Source: Streptomyces qaidamensis (lineage in GTDB: Bacteria > Actinomycetota > Actinomycetes > Streptomycetales > Streptomycetaceae). Taken from it: a DNA stretch of 64,000 nucleotides. Position numbers and translations under genes: made by a program. The stretch lies in contig NZ_CP015098.1 of the NCBI RefSeq assembly GCF_001611795.1, positions 6,696,001 to 6,760,000 of the forward strand. Direction: 5' to 3'. The notes beneath the pieces were generated by a model, which saw only the letters and a program-made list of their open reading frames with translations, had not been told where the DNA came from and ran no database searches. Shown in pieces: positions 5,243 through 13,278 of the stretch. Each line of letters opens with the position of its first letter. Positions within the stretch are counted from its first letter, which is position 1.

Positions 5243-7357
5243 ATGACCGATGACCAGGTGAGGCGCGAGGCGCTCTTCCGCGCTCTGGATGCTGTGGCGC
5301 AGGTGGCAAAGCCCGGACAACTCCGAGCCGTTGTGTACACCCGGGTGAGCACCGAGGACCAGCGGAAGGGGTACGGCATCGCCTACACCGGCAAGCGGGT
5401 TGTGAAGCACATCGCCGACAAAGGCTGGGCTCTGACGAACATCTTCGCCGATGAGGGCTTCAGCGGGAGCTTGGATCACACGCAGCGGCCGGACGTGAAG
5501 GAGCTGATGCGCCAGGCCCGCATGACGCCCAAGCCGTTTGACGTCGTGGCGGTGTACGAAGACCGAGCTATCGGCCGCAAGGGCCGCGCCTTTTGGCCAT
5601 GGGTCTGGGAGCTGCAAGACCTTGGCATCTTCACGGCCGTGGTGGCGGGGGACTACGACAACACAACCGAAGAGGGCGAGTCCCGGATGCGCAAGGCCGC
5701 AGACCGGGCTGAGGACGAGCTGGTCACCATTCGGAACCGCACCCAGGGCGGCCTTCAGGAGAAGGCCGAATTCATGGGCGGTGAAGGCGCCTACCTTGGC
5801 GGCAACGTCCCCTTCGGATACCGGATCAAGAACAAGGGCATGACGGGCGAAAGCCACCTCGTCCCCGATGACTGTGAGTGCGCGGGCGAATGCGCCACGA
5901 ACCATGAGACAGACTGCATGCATCTGGCCGTGGAGCGATTCGTCGCCACGCTCTCCTACGACAAGGCGGGGGAAGACCTGAACCAGGCCGGATTCCGGCG
6001 CAAGAACGGCGCCCTCTGGGACCACGGGTCCGTCTGGAACCTGCTGAACTCCAGGACCACCCTGGAGGCCGTGATGGTCCACCGCGGATCCAAGGACGTC
6101 GTCCTGGACAAGGCGGGCAAGCCCCGCTACGGCAAGCCGGTAGAGATCAAACTGAAGCCGATCCTGACACCCCGGGAGCTGGCCGACCTCGCCGAGGCGA
6201 AGGCGAAGCGCCCCCGCCGCCGGGCGCCGAAGAGATTCGTTTACAGCCTGGCCGGACGGATCGTGAGTCCCTGCGGGCACGTCTACGTCGGCAACGGAAA
6301 GTCTCGCCAGGGCGACAAGCACGGCCGCAGCCCCTTCAAGGCCATGCGATGCAGTGGCGCATCCGGCTCTATCCTCAAGACCGAGCGCTGTGATTGCCCC
6401 ATCATCCGGGCGGAACCCGTGGAGCGCGAGAGCTGGCGTCTGGTGAAGAAGCTCCTTCAGGACCCGGAGGAGCTTCACCGCCTGGCGACCGAAGCCCTAC
6501 AGGCCAGGCCCGAGACCGGTGTCGACTTCGACAGTCGGCTGAAGGATCTCACCAAGCGCATTGCCGAGCTGGAAGAGTCCATCGACTTGATGCTGATGGC
6601 TGCCGCCCGGCAGGCGGCGGCGCGGAGCATGGGCCGGGCGGAGGCGGAGAAGTACCTCGCCAGAATGACCGCTCAACCGAACGCGGAGCTGGCGGACCTC
6701 CAGAAGCAGCGCATGGACATCGAAAGCTGGAAGGAGGAGGCCGAGGCCGTGGAGGACACCGCCGAACAGTTGGCGGCGCTGGCAGGGAAGGCGCAGGTGC
6801 GACTCGGCGAGAAGACGCTTGAGGAGCAGGCGGAACTCTTCGACCTTCTGCAAGCCGAGGTCGAGATCGTGGGGAACGTACCGTGTCGCCCGTTGGGTCG
6901 CCCTTGTCAGGCTGGGGCCTTCTTCGTGCAGCGCGGTCTGACGGTGCCGTGCCTGACCGATGAGGCGTGGTCGAGGGTTGCGGACATCGTTTCCGTGTTC
7001 TCGCCCCGTTTCCCTTCCCGGGACATCCTGGCGGCGTTCCTGGCGAAGGCCCGCACAGGGGTCTCGTGGAAGAAGCTGGACGCCGGGGTGCCGCACACCA
7101 CGCTCATGAACCACTGGATCCGCTGGGGCGCCGCAGGTGGTCTGGAGGCCGTTATGGAGCGTCTGGCGGGCATGCCGGGGACACCGCCCCCTGACCACGA
7201 CGCCGTCACGGTCAAGGTTCGCTGCACCGTCCTGCCGGAAGTGCTTCTCGCGGAGCAGGGGGAAGACGGTAACGGTGCCCTTACCTCCAGCGACGGTTCG
7301 ATCGTTGGCGAGATCCCGAGCCGTACGGGATCACCGGATAGAGTGGCAGGGCGATGA
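5243..7357 (+). CDS. Large serine integrase with transposase-like C-terminal extension
   Basis: A 704-residue large serine recombinase that integrates and, with a partner, excises the element. Residues 28-190 are the resolvase catalytic domain with nucleophile Ser36 in YTRVSTEDQ and the downstream GRKGR and GESRMRKAADRAEDELV helix. Residues about 195-320 are the recombinase domain, interrupted by an unusual Cys/His stretch (CECAGECATNHETDCMH). Next come a zinc-ribbon with paired cysteines (about 345-390), then a coiled coil (about 430-530). Residues about 571-650 (LTDEAWSRVADIV, then RDILAAFLAKARTGVSWKKL, then an HxTLMNHWIRW helix) resemble the DUF4096/IS5 transposase N-terminus. GGGGGG binding site; ATG start. 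The last codons overlap the next gene's ATG. Confidence 0.9.
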   Translation: MTDDQVRREALFRALDAVAQVAKPGQLRAVVYTRVSTEDQRKGYGIAYTGKRVVKHIADKGWALTNIFADEGFSGSLDHTQRPDVKELMRQARMTPKPFDVVAVYEDRAIGRKGRAFWPWVWELQDLGIFTAVVAGDYDNTTEEGESRMRKAADRAEDELVTIRNRTQGGLQEKAEFMGGEGAYLGGNVPFGYRIKNKGMTGESHLVPDDCECAGECATNHETDCMHLAVERFVATLSYDKAGEDLNQAGFRRKNGALWDHGSVWNLLNSRTTLEAVMVHRGSKDVVLDKAGKPRYGKPVEIKLKPILTPRELADLAEAKAKRPRRRAPKRFVYSLAGRIVSPCGHVYVGNGKSRQGDKHGRSPFKAMRCSGASGSILKTERCDCPIIRAEPVERESWRLVKKLLQDPEELHRLATEALQARPETGVDFDSRLKDLTKRIAELEESIDLMLMAAARQAAARSMGRAEAEKYLARMTAQPNAELADLQKQRMDIESWKEEAEAVEDTAEQLAALAGKAQVRLGEKTLEEQAELFDLLQAEVEIVGNVPCRPLGRPCQAGAFFVQRGLTVPCLTDEAWSRVADIVSVFSPRFPSRDILAAFLAKARTGVSWKKLDAGVPHTTLMNHWIRWGAAGGLEAVMERLAGMPGTPPPDHDAVTVKVRCTVLPEVLLAEQGEDGNGALTSSDGSIVGEIPSRTGSPDRVAGR
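7339..7344 (+). promoter_or_regulatory. TAGAGT -10-like box for the next gene
   Basis: TAGAGT sits nine bases before the ATG at 7354, the spacing seen in leaderless or very short-leader actinomycete transcripts. It lies inside the 3' end of the integrase frame, so the downstream gene may have its own promoter here and the integrase frame may run into chromosomal DNA. Confidence 0.4.
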
Positions 7358-8259
7358 CCGCTGATTCCTCCCCCGACGTGCGCCTGGACCGCGCCTTGGC
7401 CTGCCTGCGTGGACTGTCCGTCGGGGACGCCCTCGGCTCCCAGTACTTCGTGCCGGTGAACTACCCGCTGCTGAAGCGCCGCGAGGTGCCGTCCGGGCCC
7501 TGGCAGTGGACGGACGACACGGAGATGGCCGGCTCGGTCGTCGCCGTCCTGGCCGCCCACCACCGCATCGACCAGGACGCCCTGGCCCGCTCCTTCGCCG
7601 AGCACCACGACTTCGACCGGGGCTACGGCCCTGCGGTCAACCGCCTGCTGCGCCTCGTCCGGGAGGGTGGCGACTGGCGGGAGCTCGCCGCGGCCCTCTT
7701 CAAGGGGCAGGGCTCCTGGGGCAACGGTGCGGCGATGCGGATCGCCCCGCTGGGCGCCTGGTACGCGGATGATCCGGAACAGGCGACCCACCAGGCGGAG
7801 ATCTCCGCGTACACCACCCACCAGCACCGCGAGGGCGTCGTCGGGGCCATGGCCGTCGCCGCTGCTGCCGCGTTCGCCGCCGCTCCCGACGGACCGCCCG
7901 GCGCCGAAGCCCTCCTCGACGGTGTCATCGACCTGGTGCCCAAGAGCGCCGTGGGCGCGGGGCTTCGCCGGGCCCGGGACATGCTCGACTACGGTGACCC
8001 GGGTACGGTCGCGGCCGTGCTGGGCTGCGGGCGGCGTACGACCGCCCATGACACGGTGCCCTTCGCTCTCTGGTCGGCCGCGAGAAGTCTCGGCGACTAC
8101 GAGCAGGCGTTCTGGACGACCGCGCAGGTGGGCGGGGATGTCGACACCACATGCGCCATCGTCGGTGGCGTGATCGCCGCGGGCAAGGCGGGGACTCCGC
8201 CCACCGAGTGGGTGGAACGGACGGAGCCGCTTCCGGACTGGGTGCCCACGTCGGTCTGA
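7354..8259 (+). CDS. ADP-ribosylglycohydrolase family protein
   Basis: A 301-residue protein of the DraG/ARH family, which removes ADP-ribose from modified targets. Metal-binding and catalytic motifs are present in order: GLSVGDALGS (residues about 20-29), WTDDTEMA (about 51-58), GNGAAMRIAPLG (about 125-136), and the C-terminal GGDVDTTCAIVGG (about 260-272) with its Asp pair and Thr. Length and motif spacing are normal, so the gene looks functional. Its ATG overlaps the integrase stop (ATGA). The substrate (protein, nucleic acid or small molecule) cannot be told from sequence. It is taken as the first chromosomal gene. Confidence 0.88.
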   Translation: MTADSSPDVRLDRALACLRGLSVGDALGSQYFVPVNYPLLKRREVPSGPWQWTDDTEMAGSVVAVLAAHHRIDQDALARSFAEHHDFDRGYGPAVNRLLRLVREGGDWRELAAALFKGQGSWGNGAAMRIAPLGAWYADDPEQATHQAEISAYTTHQHREGVVGAMAVAAAAAFAAAPDGPPGAEALLDGVIDLVPKSAVGAGLRRARDMLDYGDPGTVAAVLGCGRRTTAHDTVPFALWSAARSLGDYEQAFWTTAQVGGDVDTTCAIVGGVIAAGKAGTPPTEWVERTEPLPDWVPTSV

Positions 8260-8277
8260 CGGCCATGCTCTCCGCTT

Positions 8278-8312
8278 CGGGAACTCTCCGTGCAACTCGG
8301 GAACTCTCCGTG
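8278..8312. repeat. Tandem 20-bp direct repeat
   Basis: CGGGAACTCTCCGTG occurs twice (8278-8292 and 8298-8312), separated by CAACT. It lies just after the glycohydrolase stop in the 350-base gap 8260-8610, in which I see no gene. It may be an operator pair or a decayed repeat. Confidence 0.5.
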
Positions 8313-8610
8313 ACCGGCCGCCCGTTGTCCTGACATCCGCTGTGCGAGCCGTCGGGGCGCGTACGGGCCGGGAGCGTGAAGGGGGTGGCGGGTGGTCACG
8401 GAGGCTGTGCTCGCCGTTCTGCTCCGCTGGTGGGGCGCTGTCGTCCGTCGTAGGGGACGGGCACGCTTGATCGCGCTGCCGCCCACACCGTTGCGCTCCC
8501 TGCTGCAGCCCGGCCGTCCGCAGTCGGAGGCGAACCGGCCCGGCGCCCGTCGGCGGTCCTGCGTCGTGCCCGCCGACGGGCCGCCGGCGCCGGTTCGCGG
8601 CGCTCTTGCG

Positions 8611-9789
8611 TCAGCCGAGCCCCGGTCCGGCCGAGCCGGAGAGCACCTCCAGATCGCTCTTGCGGACCCGGATCACCAGCCATGCAGTGGCCAGGGCGAG
8701 TACGGCCATCGCGGCGGCCGGGATGAAGGCCGTCGAGATGCCCTGGGCCAACACCTCGTGCCCCCACGGCGCGGGCAACTGCTGGGTCCTGGCTAACTCC
8801 GCCTTCTGTTCCGCGGACCCGTCGGCCATGAACTGCGGTAGCTGCTTCTCCGCCTCGTCCTTGGTGGCCGTGCCGAAGACCGTCGTCAGGATGGACAGGC
8901 CCAGCGATCCGCCCAGTGCTGTGTCGTGTTGAGCAGCCCGGACGCGGCACCCGCCTCGTGCGGAGCGACACCGGAGACGGCGGTCAGCGTGAGCGTGACG
9001 AAGTTCAGCCCCATGCCGAAGCCGAACACCAGCATCGGGCCGAGGACCCCGCCGACGTACGTGCTGTCGGAGCTGATGAGAGCCTGCCAGGCCAGTCCGA
9101 TCATCGCGAGCGCGGAGCCCACGAGCATGAAGGGCTTGGGGCCCAGCACCGGCAGGAAGCGCTGCGACAGACCCGCGCCCAGGGCGATCACGACCGTCAC
9201 GGGCAGGAAGGCCAGCCCGGCCTCGATCGGGCTGTACCCGAGCACGTTCTGCACGAACAGCACGATGTAGAAGAACATGCCGAACATCGCCGCGGCCAGA
9301 CTCAGCATGATCACGTACGTGCCCGAGCGGTTGCGGTCGGCGAACATCCGCAGCGGGGTGATCGGCTCCTTGGCCCGCCTCGATGATCGCGAAGGCCAGC
9401 AGCAGCACCACAGCGGCGGCGAAGGACCCGATGGTGAGGCTGTCCCGCCATCCCTCGTCCGCAGAGCGTATGAAGCCGTAGACGAGAGACGCCATGCCCG
9501 CGGTCGAGGTCACCGCACCAGCGATGTCGAAGCGGCCGGTGTGACGTTCGGACTCGCTGATGTAGAGCGGAGTGAGCACGGCTATCAGCACGCCGATCGG
9601 CACGTTCACGAAGAGCACCCAGCGCCAGTCGAGCCACTCGGTGAGCATGCCGCCCGCGAGCAGGCCGATGGCGCCACCGCCCGCCGAGACCGCGGCGAAG
9701 ACACCGAAGGCCCGGTTGCGCTCCGGACCCTCGGGGAACGTGGTGGTGATGAGCGCCAGCAAGGTGGGCGAGGCGCCCCGAACAGTGAA
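8611..9789 (-). pseudogene. DHA2-type MFS drug exporter, truncated and frameshifted
   Basis: The encoded sequence is an EmrB/QacA-like 14-TM exporter, with ASPTLLALITTTFPEG, GGAIGLLAGGMLTEWLDWRWVLFVNVPIG and later membrane segments. It is broken three ways. The start codon and roughly the first 115 residues (TM1-4) are missing, with the frame beginning abruptly beside the operator at 9785. One base is lost near 9375, after the AFAIIEA helix, where the frame switches to the one encoding ITPLRMFADRNRSGTY. Another is lost near 8922, after ASGLLNTTQ, returning to the first frame. Frameshifts alone could be sequencing errors; the missing 5' end could not. Confidence 0.85.
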
Positions 9790-9807
9790 CGCAAGCGTTC
9801 ACTTGCG
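9785..9807. promoter_or_regulatory. TetR-type operator
   Basis: GTGAACGCAAGCGTTCAC (9785-9802) is an inverted repeat with eight-base arms. It overlaps a second one, CGCAAG/CTTGCG (9790-9807). It lies between the broken exporter and the tetR gene, where a divergent TetR repressor would bind. Confidence 0.65.
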
Positions 9808-9899
9808 ACGTCGTCGTGCGGCACGTCCCCTTTGTGTGGCCGCCCGATGTGGCCTCATCCCCGGAATGCCCGCTTCCTCTGCTCGTTGGAGAGAGTCAG

Positions 9900-10520
9900 A
9901 TGGTTACCCCCGGCTGGGCGGACGCCCCCGCTCGGACAGCCGCCCGCCGCCGCGGCGTGGTACTCGAACGCGCCATCCTCGAGGCCGTGCTGGATCAACT
10001 CAGCACGGTCGGCTGGAACGGCCTGACGATGGAAGGCGTCGCCGCCGGCGCCCAGACCGGCAAGGCCGCGGTCTACCGGCGCTGGCCGTCCAAGGAGGAC
10101 CTTGTCGCCGATGCCCTGCGCGCAGGGCTGCCGGAGTTCGACGCCACGCCGGACGAAGGGGGCGTGCGCGAGGACCTCTTGGCGCTGTGCATGCGAGCTC
10201 GTGACGCCATGTTCTCCCGCCCTGGTTTCGCACTTCGCTCGGTGATTCACGAGTGCGACACGGCGCAGGTCGAACGCTTCCACGGTGTGATCTTCGAGGG
10301 TGTCGTGGAGCCCACCATGAGGATGTTGCGGGAGGTCGTCGAGCGGGGGATCGAGCGTGGTGAGGTGCGCCCCGAAGCTGCGAACGGTTACGTCTTCGAC
10401 GCCATACCGGCGATGATGATGTATCGCTCGAAAATGTGCGGCTGTGAATGGCAGGATCGTGAAGTCGAGGAAATGATCGACAAGTTGATGGTTCCGCTGC
10501 TGCGGCCGCACAGTTCCTGA
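9900..10520 (+). CDS. TetR family transcriptional regulator
   Basis: A 206-residue repressor. The N-terminal HTH occupies residues about 18-64 (ILEAVLDQLSTVGWNGLTME, then TGKAAVYRRWPSKEDLV, the typical TetR recognition helix). The C-terminal ligand domain is of the TetR_C type. ATG 9900, with GGAGAG eight bases upstream, is preferred over the upstream open frame. It is divergent from the exporter pseudogene, which it presumably regulated through the palindrome at 9785-9807. The regulator is intact although its likely target is dead. Confidence 0.85.
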   Translation: MVTPGWADAPARTAARRRGVVLERAILEAVLDQLSTVGWNGLTMEGVAAGAQTGKAAVYRRWPSKEDLVADALRAGLPEFDATPDEGGVREDLLALCMRARDAMFSRPGFALRSVIHECDTAQVERFHGVIFEGVVEPTMRMLREVVERGIERGEVRPEAANGYVFDAIPAMMMYRSKMCGCEWQDREVEEMIDKLMVPLLRPHSS

Positions 10521-10659
10521 GGCCGGGGCCGAGGGGCCTTGCGTCGCGGCCGGACGTGCCCCGCGCTCCGGTCGGCCGATGCCCGAGGCCGGGTTGTTCG
10601 CGGGCCGCGGCGGACCGGGGTGTCGCGGGCGGTTCCGGGCGGCGTAATCTAGGGGCGCC

Positions 10660-11361
10660 ATGCCGTACGAACCGCCTACTCACACCGTCGAGCGCTCCCT
10701 TCGAGCCACGACCGGAGCGAAGATCGTTGCAGGTGTCGACGAGGTGGGGCGCGGCGCGTGGGCCGGTCCCGTCACCGTCTGCGCGGCGATCACCGGACTG
10801 CGCCGTCCCCCCGAGGGGCTCACGGACTCGAAGCTGCTCACCATCAAGCGACGTACCGTCCTCGCCGAGGAACTTCGGACCTGGGTGACGTCGTACGCGC
10901 TGGGGCATGCCTCCCCGGAGGAGATAGACGCCCTGGGGATGACGGCCGCGCTGCGGCTCGCGGCGGGGCGTGCGCTGGACGCACTGCCGGTGCGTCCCGA
11001 CGCGGTCATCCTCGACGGCAAGCACGACTACCTCGGTGCGCCCTGGCGGGTCCGTACGGTGATCAAGGGTGACCAGTCCTGTGTGGCGGTCGCGGCGGCC
11101 TCGGTGATCGCCAAGGTCCAGCGCGACAAAATGATGGCCGAACTGGGTATCGACCATGCAGACTTCGGTTTTGCGGACAACGCCGGGTATCCATCACCCG
11201 TGCACAAGGCCGCACTGGCGGAGCGGGGCCCCACCCCCTACCACCGGTTGTCGTGGGCGTATCTTGATGCGCTGCCCCAGTGGCGGCACCTCAAGAAGGT
11301 CCGCAACTGGGCGGATGGAAGTGTTCCGGAGATCGAGGGTCAGCTCGGCTTCGATTTCTGA
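10660..11361 (+). CDS. rnhB: Ribonuclease HII
   Basis: A 233-residue enzyme that cleaves RNA in RNA-DNA hybrids and single ribonucleotides in DNA. The catalytic GVDEVGRG (Asp27, Glu28) is followed by LTDSKLL, an ILDGKHDY strand carrying the third acidic residue, and a VAAASVIAKVQRDK helix, all in family order. Length is normal for actinomycetes. ATG 10660; the upstream CGTAATCTAGG resembles a short-leader promoter. It stands alone, followed after 68 bases by a conserved hypothetical gene. Confidence 0.95.
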   Translation: MPYEPPTHTVERSLRATTGAKIVAGVDEVGRGAWAGPVTVCAAITGLRRPPEGLTDSKLLTIKRRTVLAEELRTWVTSYALGHASPEEIDALGMTAALRLAAGRALDALPVRPDAVILDGKHDYLGAPWRVRTVIKGDQSCVAVAAASVIAKVQRDKMMAELGIDHADFGFADNAGYPSPVHKAALAERGPTPYHRLSWAYLDALPQWRHLKKVRNWADGSVPEIEGQLGFDF

Positions 11362-11429
11362 CGGTTTCGTTCGCACGCATGCGCCACCCGCCGACGCGGG
11401 CCGTACCAACGTTTGATAAATATCAACTC

Positions 11430-12059
11430 ATGCCTCTCATTCCCGAGGAGCCTCAGATTCACGAGAGTGCCCAGGGTCCCCGCGCCACGCCGGCCAGCGG
11501 CCGTACCGCGCCGACCCCCCGTCCCGTACCCGGCCCCCGTCCCGCGGCTCCGTCGCGTCCCGGTCGCCCCGGCCCTCTCCGGCCGGCGCCGCCGATGCAA
11601 CGCACGCCGCGCGACGTGGCCGCCAAGCCCGCTCCGTCGGGTCCCGCCGCTGGCGCGACCGCTCCGGTCACCCCGCAGATCCAGCTGATTCCGGCTTCCG
11701 TGGAGGGGGCGCTCGACGCCGCCGAGGAAGCCGTGGACCTGCTGCTGGACTCCGGTCGTGCCCCCGGTGACGTGCTGGTGATCACGACCGGGGAGCAGCA
11801 CCCGTGGGCCGCCCACGAGCTGTCCTTCGGTGAAGCCTCCTACTGGGCTCAGCACGACGCCGGCGACGACGTCTTCTACACGGATGTCACCATCGCGGCC
11901 CGTGCCGCGTCGCGTCCGGTGGTCGTGGTCGCCGTCAACGGCGGTCCCGAGGACGCAGCCGCGAGTGCCCTGTCCGCGGCTCACTCCCGGGCCGGCGCCC
12001 TGCTGATCGTTTGCGGTGACCCGCAGCGGATCAACTCGGTGCTGGGCGCGGGCGTTTGA
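11430..12059 (+). CDS. Conserved hypothetical protein with Pro/Arg-rich N-terminus
   Basis: A 209-residue protein. The first 95 residues are low-complexity Pro/Arg/Ala and probably disordered. Residues about 95-209 form a compact alpha/beta domain (QLIPASVEGALDAAEEAVDL, GDVLVITTGEQHPW, VVVVAVNGGPEDAA, ALLIVCGDPQRINSVL) with alternating strands and helices like a Rossmann or flavodoxin half. ATG 11430 is preceded by AT-rich TTTGATAAATATCAACTC, a probable promoter or leader region. No enzyme motif recognised. It probably belongs to a Streptomyces-specific family. Confidence 0.75.
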   Translation: MPLIPEEPQIHESAQGPRATPASGRTAPTPRPVPGPRPAAPSRPGRPGPLRPAPPMQRTPRDVAAKPAPSGPAAGATAPVTPQIQLIPASVEGALDAAEEAVDLLLDSGRAPGDVLVITTGEQHPWAAHELSFGEASYWAQHDAGDDVFYTDVTIAARAASRPVVVVAVNGGPEDAAASALSAAHSRAGALLIVCGDPQRINSVLGAGV

Positions 12060-12354
12060 GTCCATGCCACGGCGCCCGGTAGGGCGCTGGGGGCTGACTT
12101 CAGGCGCCGCTGCGGCGGCGCCGCACGGCGGGCTGTTCACCGTGCCCGGCGGGCGGGAGGCCGTGCTCGCGTGAGGCCTGGCGGTCGGGGAAGCGCTTCC
12201 GTTGCTGCGGCAGACCGCCGTGCGGGCGGTTCGGCCGGGTCAGGGTTCAGATGTGCTGGTTCCGGCCGCCCGCCCAGCCGTCGTCGTGTGCGTGCGAGGG
12301 GGCGCGGTCGACCGGCCGACAGCCCGGATCGGTGCGGAACGGTCCGCCCGGGAC

Positions 12355-12966
12355 TCAGCGTGCCGCCGCCGCGCGGCGCAGCACCTCGGAGGCGCCGCCG
12401 GTGCGCGGTATGGGTGGCGGTGCCTCCGACGTGGCGAACGGCTCCGGTGCCGAGGCCGAGTGAGGGCGGCGTCCGCCCCGGTCCTCGCCCAGGACCTGCC
12501 AGCCGTCACGAGTCAGCGTGATGTACGCCCCGCAGCGCAGACCGTGCAGGGTGCACGCGTCGCGCAGCCCCCACATCCACGCGCCGTCCTCCTCCGTCCA
12601 ACGCGCGTCGCCCTCACGGCAGTAGAGCAGTACCGCGGTGCGCACCGGCGTGCGGCGGCGCAGGTCGTGCGGGATGACCCGGCGCAACTGCGCAAGGAGT
12701 GCGTTGCGGAACATCCAGCCGTCGGCCGGGGCCGGACGGCGCACGAACGAGGCGCTCGCCCGCAGCCGCTCGTCCGGGTCGAGCACGGCGACGACAGCGG
12801 TCGCGGGCTGCGGGTGGTGACGGGCATGCAGTCCGCTGACGATCTCACGAGGGTTGCGCAGGAGTGGGATCCCGGCGGCGGCCCATTCCGCGGGTTCGAG
12901 CAAGCGGTTGGCGGAAGCAGCGGACGTCGACGCCGCTGCCGAGGCCGGAGCGAATCCGAAGGTCAC
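12355..12966 (-). CDS. Conserved hypothetical protein
   Basis: 203 residues from GTG 12966, chosen for the GGGAGG just upstream and because the frame further upstream is not protein-like. An alpha/beta core at residues about 25-160 contains VSGLHARHHPQPATAVVAVL and RTAVLLYCREGDARW, then GAWMWGLRDACTLHGLRCGA. The C-terminus is disordered and Pro/Ala-rich. No known domain. It lies downstream of and in the same direction as recQ but 310 bases away, so probably has its own promoter. Confidence 0.65.
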   Translation of the reverse strand: MTFGFAPASAAASTSAASANRLLEPAEWAAAGIPLLRNPREIVSGLHARHHPQPATAVVAVLDPDERLRASASFVRRPAPADGWMFRNALLAQLRRVIPHDLRRRTPVRTAVLLYCREGDARWTEEDGAWMWGLRDACTLHGLRCGAYITLTRDGWQVLGEDRGGRRPHSASAPEPFATSEAPPPIPRTGGASEVLRRAAAAR

Positions 12967-13278
12967 GGTCCTCCCTTCGGCTACGCGCCCACACTGCGGG
13001 CGGGGTCGGATTCCTGGGAGCGCGCACCGCAGCGAAGCCCTACCGGAGCGGCCGGCGAGCCGTGCGGGAGCAGACCTCAATTCTTCCTGTCGAACTTGAA
13101 TGCGGCAACGAGCAATTGAGGCAGCCGACCGTTATCAGATGATGCGCGGCTAATATCCCCACCGTATGTGTCGCCGGACCACCCATGGGGCGTTCGAGCA
13201 CGACACGTTCGTACGCCATGGGGGTGTACGGCGTCCAGAGGCGTGCACCGGGGCAGCCGCCCCGGCCCGGGGTCGACG
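12967..13278. other. Noncoding gap downstream of recQ
   Basis: The middle part (about 13085-13165) is AT-richer than its surroundings, with TTATCAGATGATG and GGCTAATATCC on the plus strand, and probably holds the promoter of the leftward hypothetical gene. No clear terminator hairpin or coding frame seen. Confidence 0.4.

Larger units (their letters stand above)
1..7357. mobile_element. Right part of a serine-integrase integrative element (left end outside window)
   Basis: The stretch ends with a large serine recombinase (5243-7357) and holds phage or plasmid-type genes: two BRO-N-like proteins, small winged-helix proteins, DUF6221 and short overlapping hypotheticals. It has several AT-rich islands, including three ATTTAAAT words that are very rare in DNA of this composition, and strong terminators between short transcription units. 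I see no capsid, tail or conjugation genes here, so prophage and plasmid-like element cannot be told apart. The right boundary is inferred to lie at or just before 7354, where chromosomal housekeeping genes begin. The left attachment site is not in view, so no att repeat could be confirmed. Confidence 0.75.
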
